Source: JAICND01 sp035281425 (GTDB lineage: Bacteria > Actinomycetota > Acidimicrobiia > Spongiisociales > ZC4RG35). From it: a DNA stretch of 29,715 nucleotides. Numbering within the stretch: the first letter of the stretch is position 1; every line of letters starts with the position of its first letter. A program made the translations under genes and the position numbers. This document shows, in pieces, positions 16,059 to 22,854 of the stretch. The stretch spans positions 1-29,715 of the forward strand of contig DATEDX010000151.1 in NCBI GenBank assembly GCA_035281425.1, read 5' to 3'. The notes under the pieces are model-generated. The model did not search any database. It worked only from the letters and a program-made list of their open reading frames with translations, and was not told the origin of the DNA.

Positions 16059-17494
16059 GGTGAGAGCTCCTGGAACAGCTCGGTGATCACCTGACGGTCG
16101 TCAAAAGGATGGATGACGCCGGCGATCTCCTGGCCGGGTTCGTGGCCTTTGCCCAGCACCAAGACGATGTCGTCGGGCACGGCCGAACGGAGAGCGGCGG
16201 CGATAGCCTGCCGTCGATCGACCACCCGCAGGAAGGCCGGGTTGTCGACCCCGGACAAGACCTGGTCGATGATCGCCTCGGGGTTTTCGCTGCGGGGGTT
16301 GTCGGAAGTGACCACCACCAAATCGGCCGCCGACGCCGCCTCGCCCATGGCAGGTCGCTTAGCCCGATCACGGTCTCCGCCCGCTCCGAAGACCACAATC
16401 ACCCGGCCCCGAGCCAAAGAACGGGCGGCCGCGATCACGCTGCTGATGCCGTCCGGGGTGTGGGCGTAGTCCACTACCACCACCATTCCCTCTGGACCTT
16501 CCAGCACTTCGAAGCGGCCCGGCACCGACGGGAGGTCTGCCAAACCATCCCTGATCTCCCCCGGTTGGAAGCCGACCTGGTGCGCCACCCCGGCGGCCAC
16601 CAAGGCGTTTTCGATGTTGAAAGGCCCGGGAAGATTGATCCGGACCCGCTCGGTGCCGTCGGGAAGATGAAGGTCGAAACTGCTTCCTTGCTGGTCGGAG
16701 GAGACCTGGCCTGCTCGCACCTGCCCTCCCCCGCCCACCAGGAGGGCGTCGGGATGCCGGGCAGCGAGCCGGGACCCGTAGGCGTCATCGATGTTGATCA
16801 CTTTGCGCTGCGCCATTTCGAAGAGGGCGGCCTTGGCGTCGAAGTAGGCCTCCATGGACCGGTGGAGATCGAGGTGATCTTGGGAGAGATTGGTGAAGGC
16901 CGCCACTGCAAAACGGGTGGCCGCCACCCTCTCCAAGGCCAAGGCGTGGGAGGACACTTCACAGGCCACCATCTCCGCTCCTTCGTCGACCATGAGGTGC
17001 AGCAGCCGCTGAAAATCGGTGGCTTCCGGTGTGGTGTGAGGATTGGGTATCTCGAGGTCACCGAGCCGGGTAGCCACGGTTCCGATGAGACCACATCGCC
17101 TACCGGCTCGACGGGCAATCGCCTCGATGAAGTGAGTGACGGTGGTCTTGCCGTTGGTGCCGGTCACTCCCAACACTGCCAACTGGCTGGATGGTTCACC
17201 ATGAATCGCCGCTGCCAAGGGCGCCATGGCTCGGCGGGCATCATCGACCACCAGCTGGGTAACCGGTACGGGCAAAACCCGTTCCGACACCACTCCGCTG
17301 GCTCCTCTCGCCACCGCCTCGGCGGCGAAGTGATGGCCGTCGACTCGGGCCCCGGGCACGGCGATGAACAGCCATCCCGGCGCCACCTGACGGCTGTCGT
17401 GGGTAGCTTCGAAGACCTCGACCGAGGGGTCACCGAGGAGGCGGCCATCCACCAGGGCGTGCAGGGCGCCCATGGTGTTAACCGGTGGCCGCAT
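16055..17494 (-). CDS. murE: UDP-N-acetylmuramoyl-tripeptide synthetase MurE (meso-DAP type)
   Basis: ATP-dependent ligase adding the third residue of the stem peptide. 479 residues: N-terminal domain with T-H-D-S-R-Q-V-A-P-G (31-40), P-loop G-T-N-G-K-T-T (112-118), H-T-T-P-E, the carbamylated-lysine region Y-F-D-A-K (K221), and a C-terminal domain with D398-N-P-R401, the signature of enzymes selecting meso-diaminopimelate. Meso-DAP peptidoglycan is therefore inferred. Start: ATG at 17494 has GGGAG nine bases upstream and overlaps the ftsI stop; ATG at 17473, just past that stop, is an alternative with a poorer ribosome-binding site. murF does not follow. Confidence 0.96.
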   Translation of the reverse strand: MRPPVNTMGALHALVDGRLLGDPSVEVFEATHDSRQVAPGWLFIAVPGARVDGHHFAAEAVARGASGVVSERVLPVPVTQLVVDDARRAMAPLAAAIHGEPSSQLAVLGVTGTNGKTTVTHFIEAIARRAGRRCGLIGTVATRLGDLEIPNPHTTPEATDFQRLLHLMVDEGAEMVACEVSSHALALERVAATRFAVAAFTNLSQDHLDLHRSMEAYFDAKAALFEMAQRKVINIDDAYGSRLAARHPDALLVGGGGQVRAGQVSSDQQGSSFDLHLPDGTERVRINLPGPFNIENALVAAGVAHQVGFQPGEIRDGLADLPSVPGRFEVLEGPEGMVVVVDYAHTPDGISSVIAAARSLARGRVIVVFGAGGDRDRAKRPAMGEAASAADLVVVTSDNPRSENPEAIIDQVLSGVDNPAFLRVVDRRQAIAAALRSAVPDDIVLVLGKGHEPGQEIAGVIHPFDDRQVITELFQELSP

Positions 17495-19220
17495 CAGGCG
17501 GCACTCCCAGCCGGTGAAGAGCCTGTTCCATCACCTGGGCGAAGGCGGGGGCAGCCGCCAGTCCACCGGTCCGGTAGTCGAAGCTGGGGCTGTCCACCAC
17601 CACTGCCACCACCACCCGGGGATCATCGATGGGGGCTATGCCGACGAAGGAGGCCATGGTTATGTCGGTGTAGCGGCCATCGGGACCTAATTTGTCGGCG
17701 GTCCCGGTTTTACCTCCCACCCGGTAGCCGGGGATCTGGGCCGAAACCCCGGTTCCCGCCTCCACCACCTGAGAGAGCATCTGACGAAGCTGGAGGGCAG
17801 TTTCGGGGCTCACTGCCTGGTGGCGGTGAGGTTCGAAAGTGTCGGTGTCACCGCCGAGACCATGAGCGGCGGTGACGATGTGGGGCTGGATCCAGAGGCC
17901 GTCGTTGCCAATAGCGGCGTAGGCGGCCGCCATCTGCAACGAAGTCACCGCCACCCCGTACCCGATCGAAGCCGAAAGGGGACACACCTCACAAGAGGGG
18001 TCGAGGTTGATGGCGCCGGCCGCCTCCCCGGGATAGTCGATCCCGGTCGGCTGCCCGAGGCCAAATGCCTCGAGGTAGCGACCCAGATCAGCCGGATCCA
18101 TGAGTTGGGCAATCTTGATGGTGCCGACGTTGGAGGAGCGGCGGAAGACCTCGGTCACTGCCATGTCTTCGGTGTCATGGCGTTCGAAGTCGCGGTAACA
18201 GCCGAAGATGTCGTCGTCGGCTCGCTGACAGGCATCCGGGCGCAGCTCGATGACATCGGAGATGTCGCGAATGAGCGTCTCGGGATTGACTACGCCCTCC
18301 TCCAGGGCGGCGGCGAAGGTGACCAGCTTCTGGGTCGAGCCAGGCTCGTACATGCCCCGGACGGCGAAATTGGTGAAAGCGGAACCGTCCACCCCCTGGC
18401 GCACGCCGGGGTCGAACTCGGGGGCCCCCGCCACTGCCAGCACCTCCCCGGTTTCCACATCCAGCGCCACGATCCAGCAGGAGGCGGCCCCGGTGACTTC
18501 CAGGGTCTGCCGGCAGGCGTCCTCGGCCGAATACTGGATGGGGAGGTCGATGGTGGTGACGAGATCCTCCCCCGGCACGGCGGGAACGCTTTGGGTGGGC
18601 GCCCAAGGGATGGGCACCCCATTGGGCGCCTGTTCGAACCGGACCTCGCCCGGAATCCCCTGCAGCAACTCGTCGAATTCGTGCTCGATGCCTTCGGCGC
18701 CCTCGCCGTCGACGTTGACAAAACCGACTACGTGGGATGCCACCGTCCCGGTGGGATAGACCCGCTTGGGTTCGGGATGGGAATAGACCCCGGCCAGCTC
18801 CAGATCGAGAATGGTGGTGGCCAGCTCGAGCTCCACCTGTCGCCGCAGGTAGACGAAGTTGCGGTCGCTGTCGAACTGTTCGATGAGGGTGTTGGGGTCC
18901 CGTCCCAACATCCCCCCTACTTGCTGAGCGACAAAGACCGGGTCGGTGAGCTCGGTGGGGTTGACGAAGATGCTGGCCCCCTCCACCGTCATTGCCAGGG
19001 GATCGCCGTTGCGGTCGAAGATGTTTCCCCTCTGCGGAGTGAGCTGGCGCTCGATCTGCCGTTGAGCCACTCCCCGTTCCGCCAGTTCGGGGGCTTGCAC
19101 CACCTGCACCTGGTAAAGGCGTAAGGCAACCCCCAGCCAGGCGAGTACCAAGCCGGCCCCGAGCAACCCTAAGCGGAGCTGCCCGGCTCTCCATCGCTTG
19201 CCCGCCGGGCGGGCGGCCAT
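17478..19220 (-). CDS. ftsI: Class B penicillin-binding protein (FtsI/PBP3)
   Basis: Septal DD-transpeptidase that crosslinks new glycan strands and works with FtsW. 580 residues: short basic cytoplasmic tail, one membrane segment (about 15-35), pedestal domain starting with R-G-N-I-F-D-R-N-G (64-72), and a transpeptidase domain with the three active-site motifs S295-T-Q-K298, S362-S-N364 and K504-T-G506. Six cysteines all lie in the extracytoplasmic part, at about 236, 248, 331, 341, 410 and 413, forming three close pairs; this is unusual for FtsI. Start ATG at 19220 with GGAG about nine bases upstream; the 83-base gap to ftsL holds a nested stem-loop. Confidence 0.95.
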   Translation of the reverse strand: MAARPAGKRWRAGQLRLGLLGAGLVLAWLGVALRLYQVQVVQAPELAERGVAQRQIERQLTPQRGNIFDRNGDPLAMTVEGASIFVNPTELTDPVFVAQQVGGMLGRDPNTLIEQFDSDRNFVYLRRQVELELATTILDLELAGVYSHPEPKRVYPTGTVASHVVGFVNVDGEGAEGIEHEFDELLQGIPGEVRFEQAPNGVPIPWAPTQSVPAVPGEDLVTTIDLPIQYSAEDACRQTLEVTGAASCWIVALDVETGEVLAVAGAPEFDPGVRQGVDGSAFTNFAVRGMYEPGSTQKLVTFAAALEEGVVNPETLIRDISDVIELRPDACQRADDDIFGCYRDFERHDTEDMAVTEVFRRSSNVGTIKIAQLMDPADLGRYLEAFGLGQPTGIDYPGEAAGAINLDPSCEVCPLSASIGYGVAVTSLQMAAAYAAIGNDGLWIQPHIVTAAHGLGGDTDTFEPHRHQAVSPETALQLRQMLSQVVEAGTGVSAQIPGYRVGGKTGTADKLGPDGRYTDITMASFVGIAPIDDPRVVVAVVVDSPSFDYRTGGLAAAPAFAQVMEQALHRLGVPPDAATG

Positions 19221-19231
19221 GATCTAACTCC

Positions 19232-19286
19232 GGCGCCGGTGCTCGGAGGTGCCGGGCGGAAAAGCCGCCCGATCCCATCCGGCGCC
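19232..19286 (-). promoter_or_regulatory. Nested stem-loop in the ftsL-ftsI gap, next to the ftsI ribosome-binding site
   Basis: The outer arms GGCGCCGG (19232-19239, plus strand) and CCGGCGCC (19279-19286) are perfect 8-base complements. Inside lies a perfect 7-bp hairpin CGGGCGG 19253-19259 / CCGCCCG 19265-19271 with a 5-base loop that reads CTTTT in the mRNA. The outer stem ends one base before the GGAG (19228-19231) that serves ftsI. There is no U-tract after the stem, so it does not look like an intrinsic terminator. A role in translation or mRNA processing is inference. Confidence 0.5.
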
Positions 19287-19303
19287 AGCGCGGTAGCCGA
19301 TGG

Positions 19304-19783
19304 TCATGGAGCCGTGTCCGGAGTTTCAGAAGTGGTGCCCGCGGCCAGGGCGGTGCCGGCGCCGCTCGCCACCGAGGAATCCGAGGGGGCGGCCACCGCT
19401 AGGCGTGCCAGTTCGGACCACCGGGGATCGGAGGAACCATCCGGAATCACCCCCGCCACCATCAGCTTCTCGCTGGTTCGGGGGTAAACCATCCCCATCT
19501 CGGCGGCTAAGGGGGCGATCCGGGCGGGGCTCTCCAGCCTGCCGATCTCCAGACGGAGGATCTGGTTAGTGGTCTTGGCTTCGGCGATCTGCCGTTCGAT
19601 CTTGGCTAGTTCGATGGCGGATCGATCGAGGGCGGTTCGGGTGAGGACCATACCCAGAAAAGCCACCACCGCCACTAATGAAAAGACCAGCCAGGGGGCG
19701 AGGGAGGGCCGGTGGGCTCGGGCACCGCTGACCACCCGGAGCCGGCCCCGACTGTAAGGATGGCGCAGCGGCTGGGCGGTCAT
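19304..19783 (-). CDS. FtsL/septum-initiator-like small bitopic division protein
   Basis: A 159-residue protein in the ftsL position between rsmH and ftsI. A basic cytoplasmic N-terminus (about 1-28) is followed by one membrane helix (about 29-47, P-W-L-V-F-S-L-V-A-V-V-A-F-L-G-M-V-L-T). A coiled coil (about 50-90, with I-E-L-A-K-I-E-R-Q-I-A-E-A-K) and a segment A-A-E-M-G-M-V-Y-P resembling FtsL/DivIC ends come next. A low-complexity Ala/Ser/Gly tail of about 45 residues closes the protein. FtsL-like proteins pair with FtsB/DivIC and FtsQ to activate FtsW-FtsI. The start ATG at 19783 overlaps the rsmH stop as ATGA; sequence identity alone is weak, so the call leans on position and topology. 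Confidence 0.83.
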   Translation of the reverse strand: MTAQPLRHPYSRGRLRVVSGARAHRPSLAPWLVFSLVAVVAFLGMVLTRTALDRSAIELAKIERQIAEAKTTNQILRLEIGRLESPARIAPLAAEMGMVYPRTSEKLMVAGVIPDGSSDPRWSELARLAVAAPSDSSVASGAGTALAAGTTSETPDTAP

Positions 19784-20703
19784 TTCGCCACCCGTACCAC
19801 CGCCCGCAGTCGAGCCGATCGAGCCCGCGGGTTGTGTGCTACTTCGATGTCGGTGGGTTTGATCGCTCCCCGCGTCAGTGGCCGGTAATTGGGCGAGGCG
19901 CCGCATCCGCACACCGGAAGTGAAGGTGGGCAGACGCAGCCCTGGCTGGCCTGGGCGAAGCGGCGTTTGACCAACCGATCCTCAAGGGAGTGGTAGGAGA
20001 TCGCCACACACCGGCCCTCGACCGCCAGCTCGGATAGGGCCTGGTCAAGTCCGCGGCTGATGGCGTCGAGCTCGCCGTTGACGGCAATTCGCAGCGCCTG
20101 AAAGGTCCGCCGGGCGGGATGGGCCCGGCGGCGGGGGCCGGGAAGCGCGGCGGCGATGACTTGGGCCAGGTGAGCGGTATCGGTAAGAGGGCGAGCGGCC
20201 ACGATCGCCCGGGCGATTCGGGCGGCGGCGGGCTCTTCGCCATAGCGACGGATGAGGGTGGCCAGCTCCCCTTCGGGAAGTTCGTTAACGAGGGCGGCTG
20301 CCGTGAGCTCTTGAGTGGGGTCCATGCGCATGTCGAGTGGTCCGGAGCCGTGGTACGAGAACCCCCGGGCGGCTTCGTCCAACTGGTGGCTGGAGACACC
20401 GAAGTCGAAGAGGATCCCGCTTGGGGATTCCACGCCTTCACGTCGCAGCAGCTCGCTCAGTTGGGCGAAGTTGCCCTGCACCACCTGCAATCGTCCTCCT
20501 CGTCGTTCCGCTCGGGCCACCGCCTCCGGGTCCCGGTCGATGCCGAGCACCCGGTGCCGGGGGCCGAGCACCCTCAGCAATTCCCTCGCATGACCACCCC
20601 CGCCGTAGGTGGCATCCACCACCACCCCTGACGGGACCGTCCCGAGAAGTTCGGCCACCTCGCCGGCCATTACCGGCCGGTGGTACTCCCGGTCCTGGGT
20701 CAT
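19780..20703 (-). CDS. rsmH: 16S rRNA (cytosine(1402)-N(4))-methyltransferase RsmH
   Basis: S-adenosylmethionine-dependent enzyme that N4-methylates C1402 in the decoding centre of 16S rRNA. 307 residues from MTQDREYHRPVMAGEV. Seen: the SAM-binding motif D-A-T-Y-G-G-G-G-H, D-R-D-P-E-A, D-F-G-V-S-S-H-Q-L-D, R-G-F-S-Y-H-G-S-G-P-L-D-M-R-M-D, R-T-F-Q-A-L-R-I-A-V-N-G-E-L, S-Y-H-S-L-E-D-R-L-V-K and the C-terminal R-A-R-S-A-R-L-R. Start: ATG at 20703; a TTG at 20730 is in frame but lacks support. The SD-like GGGGGG just upstream is one arm of a 13-bp inverted repeat. Confidence 0.96.
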   Translation of the reverse strand: MTQDREYHRPVMAGEVAELLGTVPSGVVVDATYGGGGHARELLRVLGPRHRVLGIDRDPEAVARAERRGGRLQVVQGNFAQLSELLRREGVESPSGILFDFGVSSHQLDEAARGFSYHGSGPLDMRMDPTQELTAAALVNELPEGELATLIRRYGEEPAAARIARAIVAARPLTDTAHLAQVIAAALPGPRRRAHPARRTFQALRIAVNGELDAISRGLDQALSELAVEGRCVAISYHSLEDRLVKRRFAQASQGCVCPPSLPVCGCGASPNYRPLTRGAIKPTDIEVAHNPRARSARLRAVVRVAK

Positions 20704-20704
20704 G

Positions 20705-20781
20705 GCCAGCCCCCCGGGCGCTGGCACCAAAAGGAAGCGGGCGGAGTCAGGGGCCTTCCCATTGGTATCCGGGGGGCTGGC
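20705..20781 (-). promoter_or_regulatory. Inverted repeat enclosing the rsmH ribosome-binding site
   Basis: GCCAGCCCCCCGG at 20705-20717 and CCGGGGGGCTGGC at 20769-20781 (plus strand) are perfect 13-base complements, 51 bases apart, within the mraZ-rsmH gap. In the mRNA, the 3' arm CCGGGGGGCTGGC ends two bases before the rsmH ATG and contains its only SD-like G-run. A smaller pairing GGAAG 20733-20737 / CTTCC 20755-20759 can form in the loop. Sequestering of the start by the upstream arm, opened by ribosomes finishing mraZ, is inference. Confidence 0.55.
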
Positions 20782-20804
20782 GATGATCCAGAACTAGGCG
20801 ATCC

Positions 20805-21233
20805 TCACCCCCTGCCCTCGGCCAGGATTTGGGTGAGGCTTCGTTGTTCCCGCTCCCGGAAGACGTCGGCGTTCCAGATCTCGGCCCATTCGAGGTACCC
20901 GGCGATGGCGGCTTCGCCGCCGATGTCGAGCCCGGCAAAGCGCCGAAAGTCATCGGAGATGGTGACGCGCCCGGCTTTGTCCAGCTCGAGTAGCTGGGCG
21001 TTGGCGGTGAAGTAGCGAAACCGGTCCCGGCCCTCGGGAGTCTGGCGGTCTCCTTTGAGGGTCTCCATCTTGGCGGCGAAGTCGGCGGGGCGGGTCAACA
21101 TCAGACACCCGTCCTGGTCAGGGGCGAGGATGACGGACTGGCGCCCTTCGGCCTCCAATTCGCGCCGAAACGACGGCGGGACCACCAGACGGCTTTTCTC
21201 GTCCAGGGTCCGAAAGAACTTCCCAACAAACAC
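20805..21233 (-). CDS. mraZ: Transcriptional regulator MraZ
   Basis: First gene of the dcw run. The 142-residue protein has two tandem AbrB-like (SpoVT/MraZ) halves, each with the D-x-x-x-R core: L-D-E-K-S-R-L-V-V-P-P-S-F-R (about 10-23) and L-D-K-A-G-R-V-T-I-S-D-D-F-R (about 83-96). MraZ forms ring oligomers and binds repeated TGGGN boxes upstream of its own gene, usually repressing the cluster. Start: GTG at 21233 with AGGGA about ten bases upstream. The array of boxes and promoter lie about 40-90 bases upstream, so autoregulation is strongly suggested. Confidence 0.96.
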   Translation of the reverse strand: MFVGKFFRTLDEKSRLVVPPSFRRELEAEGRQSVILAPDQDGCLMLTRPADFAAKMETLKGDRQTPEGRDRFRYFTANAQLLELDKAGRVTISDDFRRFAGLDIGGEAAIAGYLEWAEIWNADVFREREQRSLTQILAEGRG

Positions 21234-21269
21234 GTCGCTTTTTCCCTCATGACTGTGCGTTCCTCTACG

Positions 21270-21319
21270 CCCGCACCACTATGCCCCACTTTCTCCCACT
21301 TGTCAACACTTTCCCCCAC
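21270..21319 (-). promoter_or_regulatory. mraZ/dcw promoter with overlapping MraZ-box array
   Basis: On the minus strand, TTGACA (21301-21306) and CATAGT (21278-21283) are separated by exactly 17 bases: a perfect -35 and a 4/6 -10. The same 50 bases are five consecutive 10-base units beginning with GTG: GTGGGGGAAA (21310-21319), GTGTTGACAA (21300-21309), GTGGGAGAAA (21290-21299), GTGGGGCATA (21280-21289) and GTGGTGCGGG (21270-21279). MraZ boxes in other bacteria are TGGGN repeats with 5-base spacers, i.e. the same 10-base period. Binding would cover the promoter. Predicted start of transcription is near 21271, about 38 bases before the mraZ GTG. Confidence 0.85.
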
Positions 21320-21343
21320 CTGATAGTCCGTGGGTCCCATGGA

Positions 21344-21378
21344 GACGGAAGACGGAAGACGGAAGACGGAAGACGCGA
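21344..21378. repeat. Heptamer tandem repeat (GACGGAA)
   Basis: Four perfect head-to-tail copies of GACGGAA occupy 21344-21371, followed by a degenerate GACGCGA at 21372-21378. It lies in the non-coding stretch between the mraZ promoter and the HNH gene. Seven-base units like this can change copy number by slippage. No reading frame uses it, and a function is not evident. Confidence 0.85.
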
Positions 21379-21414
21379 GAGGTGAGAGGAAGAACGGGAT
21401 TTGGCTCACGTCGG

Positions 21415-21500
21415 AGCCGGGCGGCAGCCCGGCTCTGCCGGCTTGCCGAGCGTCAGCTCGGCCGGCTGACTGCCTGAGCGCCTCTGGCGCTCAGGCAGTC
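21415..21500. terminator. Three consecutive strong palindromes at the end of the HNH gene
   Basis: Hairpin A: AGCCGGGC 21415-21422 / GCCCGGCT 21427-21434, 4-base loop. Hairpin B: GCCGAGC 21445-21451 / GCTCGGC 21456-21462, 4-base loop. Hairpin C: GACTGCCTGAGCGCC 21468-21482 / GGCGCTCAGGCAGTC 21486-21500, a perfect 15-bp stem with a TCT loop that includes the HNH stop codon (21491-21493). They probably end HNH transcription before it runs into the mraZ promoter, but no T-run follows. They could also belong to a dispersed palindromic repeat family; both readings are inference. Confidence 0.6.
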
Positions 21501-21988
21501 AAGAGATAGGGCTGCCAGGAGGGCTCGAGAACGTAACCGGCGCTGGCGTAGATCCATCCATACCGGTTGGGAGGAGCGGGGCGGCGGTTGAGGTTGAGCC
21601 CCACCTCGGAAGGGAGCCGGTCGCCTTTGTGCACGTTGCAGCGACGGCAACATGCCACCACGTTGTCCCAGGTATGGAGTCCACCGCGGGATCGGGGCAC
21701 GACATGATCGATGCTTTCCGCCGGAGCCCCGCAGTATTGACAGCGGTGCCCGTCACGCCCGAACACCGCCCGCCGGCTTACGGGAATGGTTCGCTCAAAG
21801 GGCACCCGGATATAGGTGTTGAGACGGACCACCGACGGCACCGGGAAACTGCGGGTGGCCGAATGCCAGACCTCGTCATAGTGCTCGACGACCAGCGCCC
21901 GCCCCCGAACCACCAACACGACCGCGCGCCGGCTAGGAACCACCGACAGCGGCTCCAAAGACGCGTTCAGAATCAAGGCCCTACCCAA
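21491..21988 (-). CDS. HNH endonuclease family protein
   Basis: A 165-residue protein of a type common in Actinobacteria. The N-terminal part (about 1-75, beginning M-G-R-A-L-I-L-N-A-S-L-E-P-L-S-V-V) is a conserved extension. The HNH zinc finger follows: C83-Q-Y-C86, D94-H95, N109 in W-D-N-V-V, C114-R-R-C117 and H120. All expected catalytic and zinc residues are present, so it should be able to nick or cut nucleic acid, although the biological substrate of this family is not established. Start: TTG at 21988 with GGAG nine bases upstream; no ATG or GTG is available. The end of the gene forms one arm of a strong palindrome. It is the third gene of a small minus-strand operon. Confidence 0.88.
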   Translation of the reverse strand: MGRALILNASLEPLSVVPSRRAVVLVVRGRALVVEHYDEVWHSATRSFPVPSVVRLNTYIRVPFERTIPVSRRAVFGRDGHRCQYCGAPAESIDHVVPRSRGGLHTWDNVVACCRRCNVHKGDRLPSEVGLNLNRRPAPPNRYGWIYASAGYVLEPSWQPYLLTA

Positions 21989-22072
21989 GGTGTGTGGCTC
22001 CTCGCCGGAAGCCTATCAACCCCAAGAGATCACGCACCGGCACTTTGGGCCCAGGTATCCCGCCCCGGAAGG

Positions 22073-22606
22073 TCAGTCGAGGGCGACCGCCACCGCCTGG
22101 TCGAGGGCGGCGGCCCAACCGCTCTTGACCACGCTGGCACCGACCCTGGGCTCGTCCTCGTTCACCTGCATCAGCACGGTGAGGATGCGCCAGTCACCCA
22201 CCGAGTCGAGCCCGATCCACAAGACTCGGGGTTCGGGGCGCCCGGCCAGTTGGGCCCGCGCCTCGGCCACCGCCTGGGCTGCGGCCAGGGGGCTGGCGTC
22301 CACCACCCGGACCAGGCTTTGTCCACCGCCGGTGACTTCGACCCGCATTCCTTCCCCTTCGGGACGTATCACCGTCGTCACCGGCGCCTCCTCGGGGGAC
22401 GCTTCGGGTTCGGTGGTGACTGGCGTGGGAGTGCGCAGCCCATAGGTCACGAGCAGGGAGCGGATTCGCTCCAGCACGGTCGCTTCGTCGGCGCCTTCCG
22501 CCAAGGAGACTCGGATCCCGGAGAGACCGCTCTCCGCCAATTCGAGATGGATCCCGGCTACCCCCTCAAGATTCTCGAGGCGCTGGCGCAGTCCCCCAAT
22601 ACTCAT
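22073..22606 (-). CDS. Hypothetical protein, conserved-looking two-part protein
   Basis: I do not recognise this 177-residue protein. An N-terminal alpha/beta-like part (about 1-55, M-S-I-G-G-L-R-Q-R-L-E-N-L-E-G-V) resembles small ligand- or BON/ACT-like folds in pattern only. An acidic Pro/Thr/Glu linker (about 57-80) and a C-terminal part of about 95 residues follow, with A-L-D-Q-A-V-A-V-A-L-D at the end. No membrane segment, signal peptide or catalytic motif is visible. Start: the ATG at 22606 overlaps the stop of the small upstream gene as ATGA. A longer frame from 22720 exists, but its first 38 residues are an out-of-frame shadow of that small gene's conserved core. The HNH gene follows after 84 bases. 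Confidence 0.72.
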   Translation of the reverse strand: MSIGGLRQRLENLEGVAGIHLELAESGLSGIRVSLAEGADEATVLERIRSLLVTYGLRTPTPVTTEPEASPEEAPVTTVIRPEGEGMRVEVTGGGQSLVRVVDASPLAAAQAVAEARAQLAGRPEPRVLWIGLDSVGDWRILTVLMQVNEDEPRVGASVVKSGWAAALDQAVAVALD

Positions 22607-22854
22607 CGAGTCGAGCTGCTCCGGGCGAGGCGCCACCGCCTCCTCCACGCCAGGTACGACGCCAGGTCGGGGGCCAAGACCGGGGAGCTTGAATCGCCGT
22701 ATGCGGTCAACGATCTCCATCTCAGATACGTCCTATCGGGTCGGGGGAGAAACGGAGGGCGCTTCCACCAGCCAACAGCCCGCATCGACCATGCCGCCCG
22801 AATAGCCTCGAGCCAACAACTCGGTTGCCGCACGACTGCCCAGGCCAGGTTCAC
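22603..22854 (-). CDS. Small conserved actinobacterial-type protein with WWKRPPFLP motif
   Basis: An 83-residue soluble-looking basic protein. Its core G-W-W-K-R-P-P-F-L-P-R-P-D, then Y-L-R-W-R-S-L-T-A-Y-G-D, recalls a small uncharacterised protein that I have seen in many actinobacteria; I know no function for it. Start: GTG at 22854 is preceded by AAAGGAGG with a 5-base spacer, the best Shine-Dalgarno sequence in the window; another GTG at 22875 would add seven residues but lies before that site. It leads a minus-strand operon with the hypothetical protein (ATGA overlap) and HNH. The conserved core overlaps what would otherwise look like the beginning of the next gene. Confidence 0.75.
   Translation of the reverse strand: MNLAWAVVRQPSCWLEAIRAAWSMRAVGWWKRPPFLPRPDRTYLRWRSLTAYGDSSSPVLAPDLASYLAWRRRWRLARSSSTR

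Noticed and set aside
16109..19124. Two long plus-strand frames (16109-17875 and 17820-19124) opposite murE and ftsI.
   Set aside because: Both are complementary shadows of intact enzymes and carry no motif.
21344..21378. CRISPR-like repeat.
   Set aside because: Seven-base units adjoin head to tail without spacers, and no cas gene is present.
22607..22720. Longer start for the hypothetical protein at 22073 (ATG at 22720).
   Set aside because: The additional residues are read out of frame through the conserved core of the small upstream gene, and the ATGA junction at 22606 is a better start.
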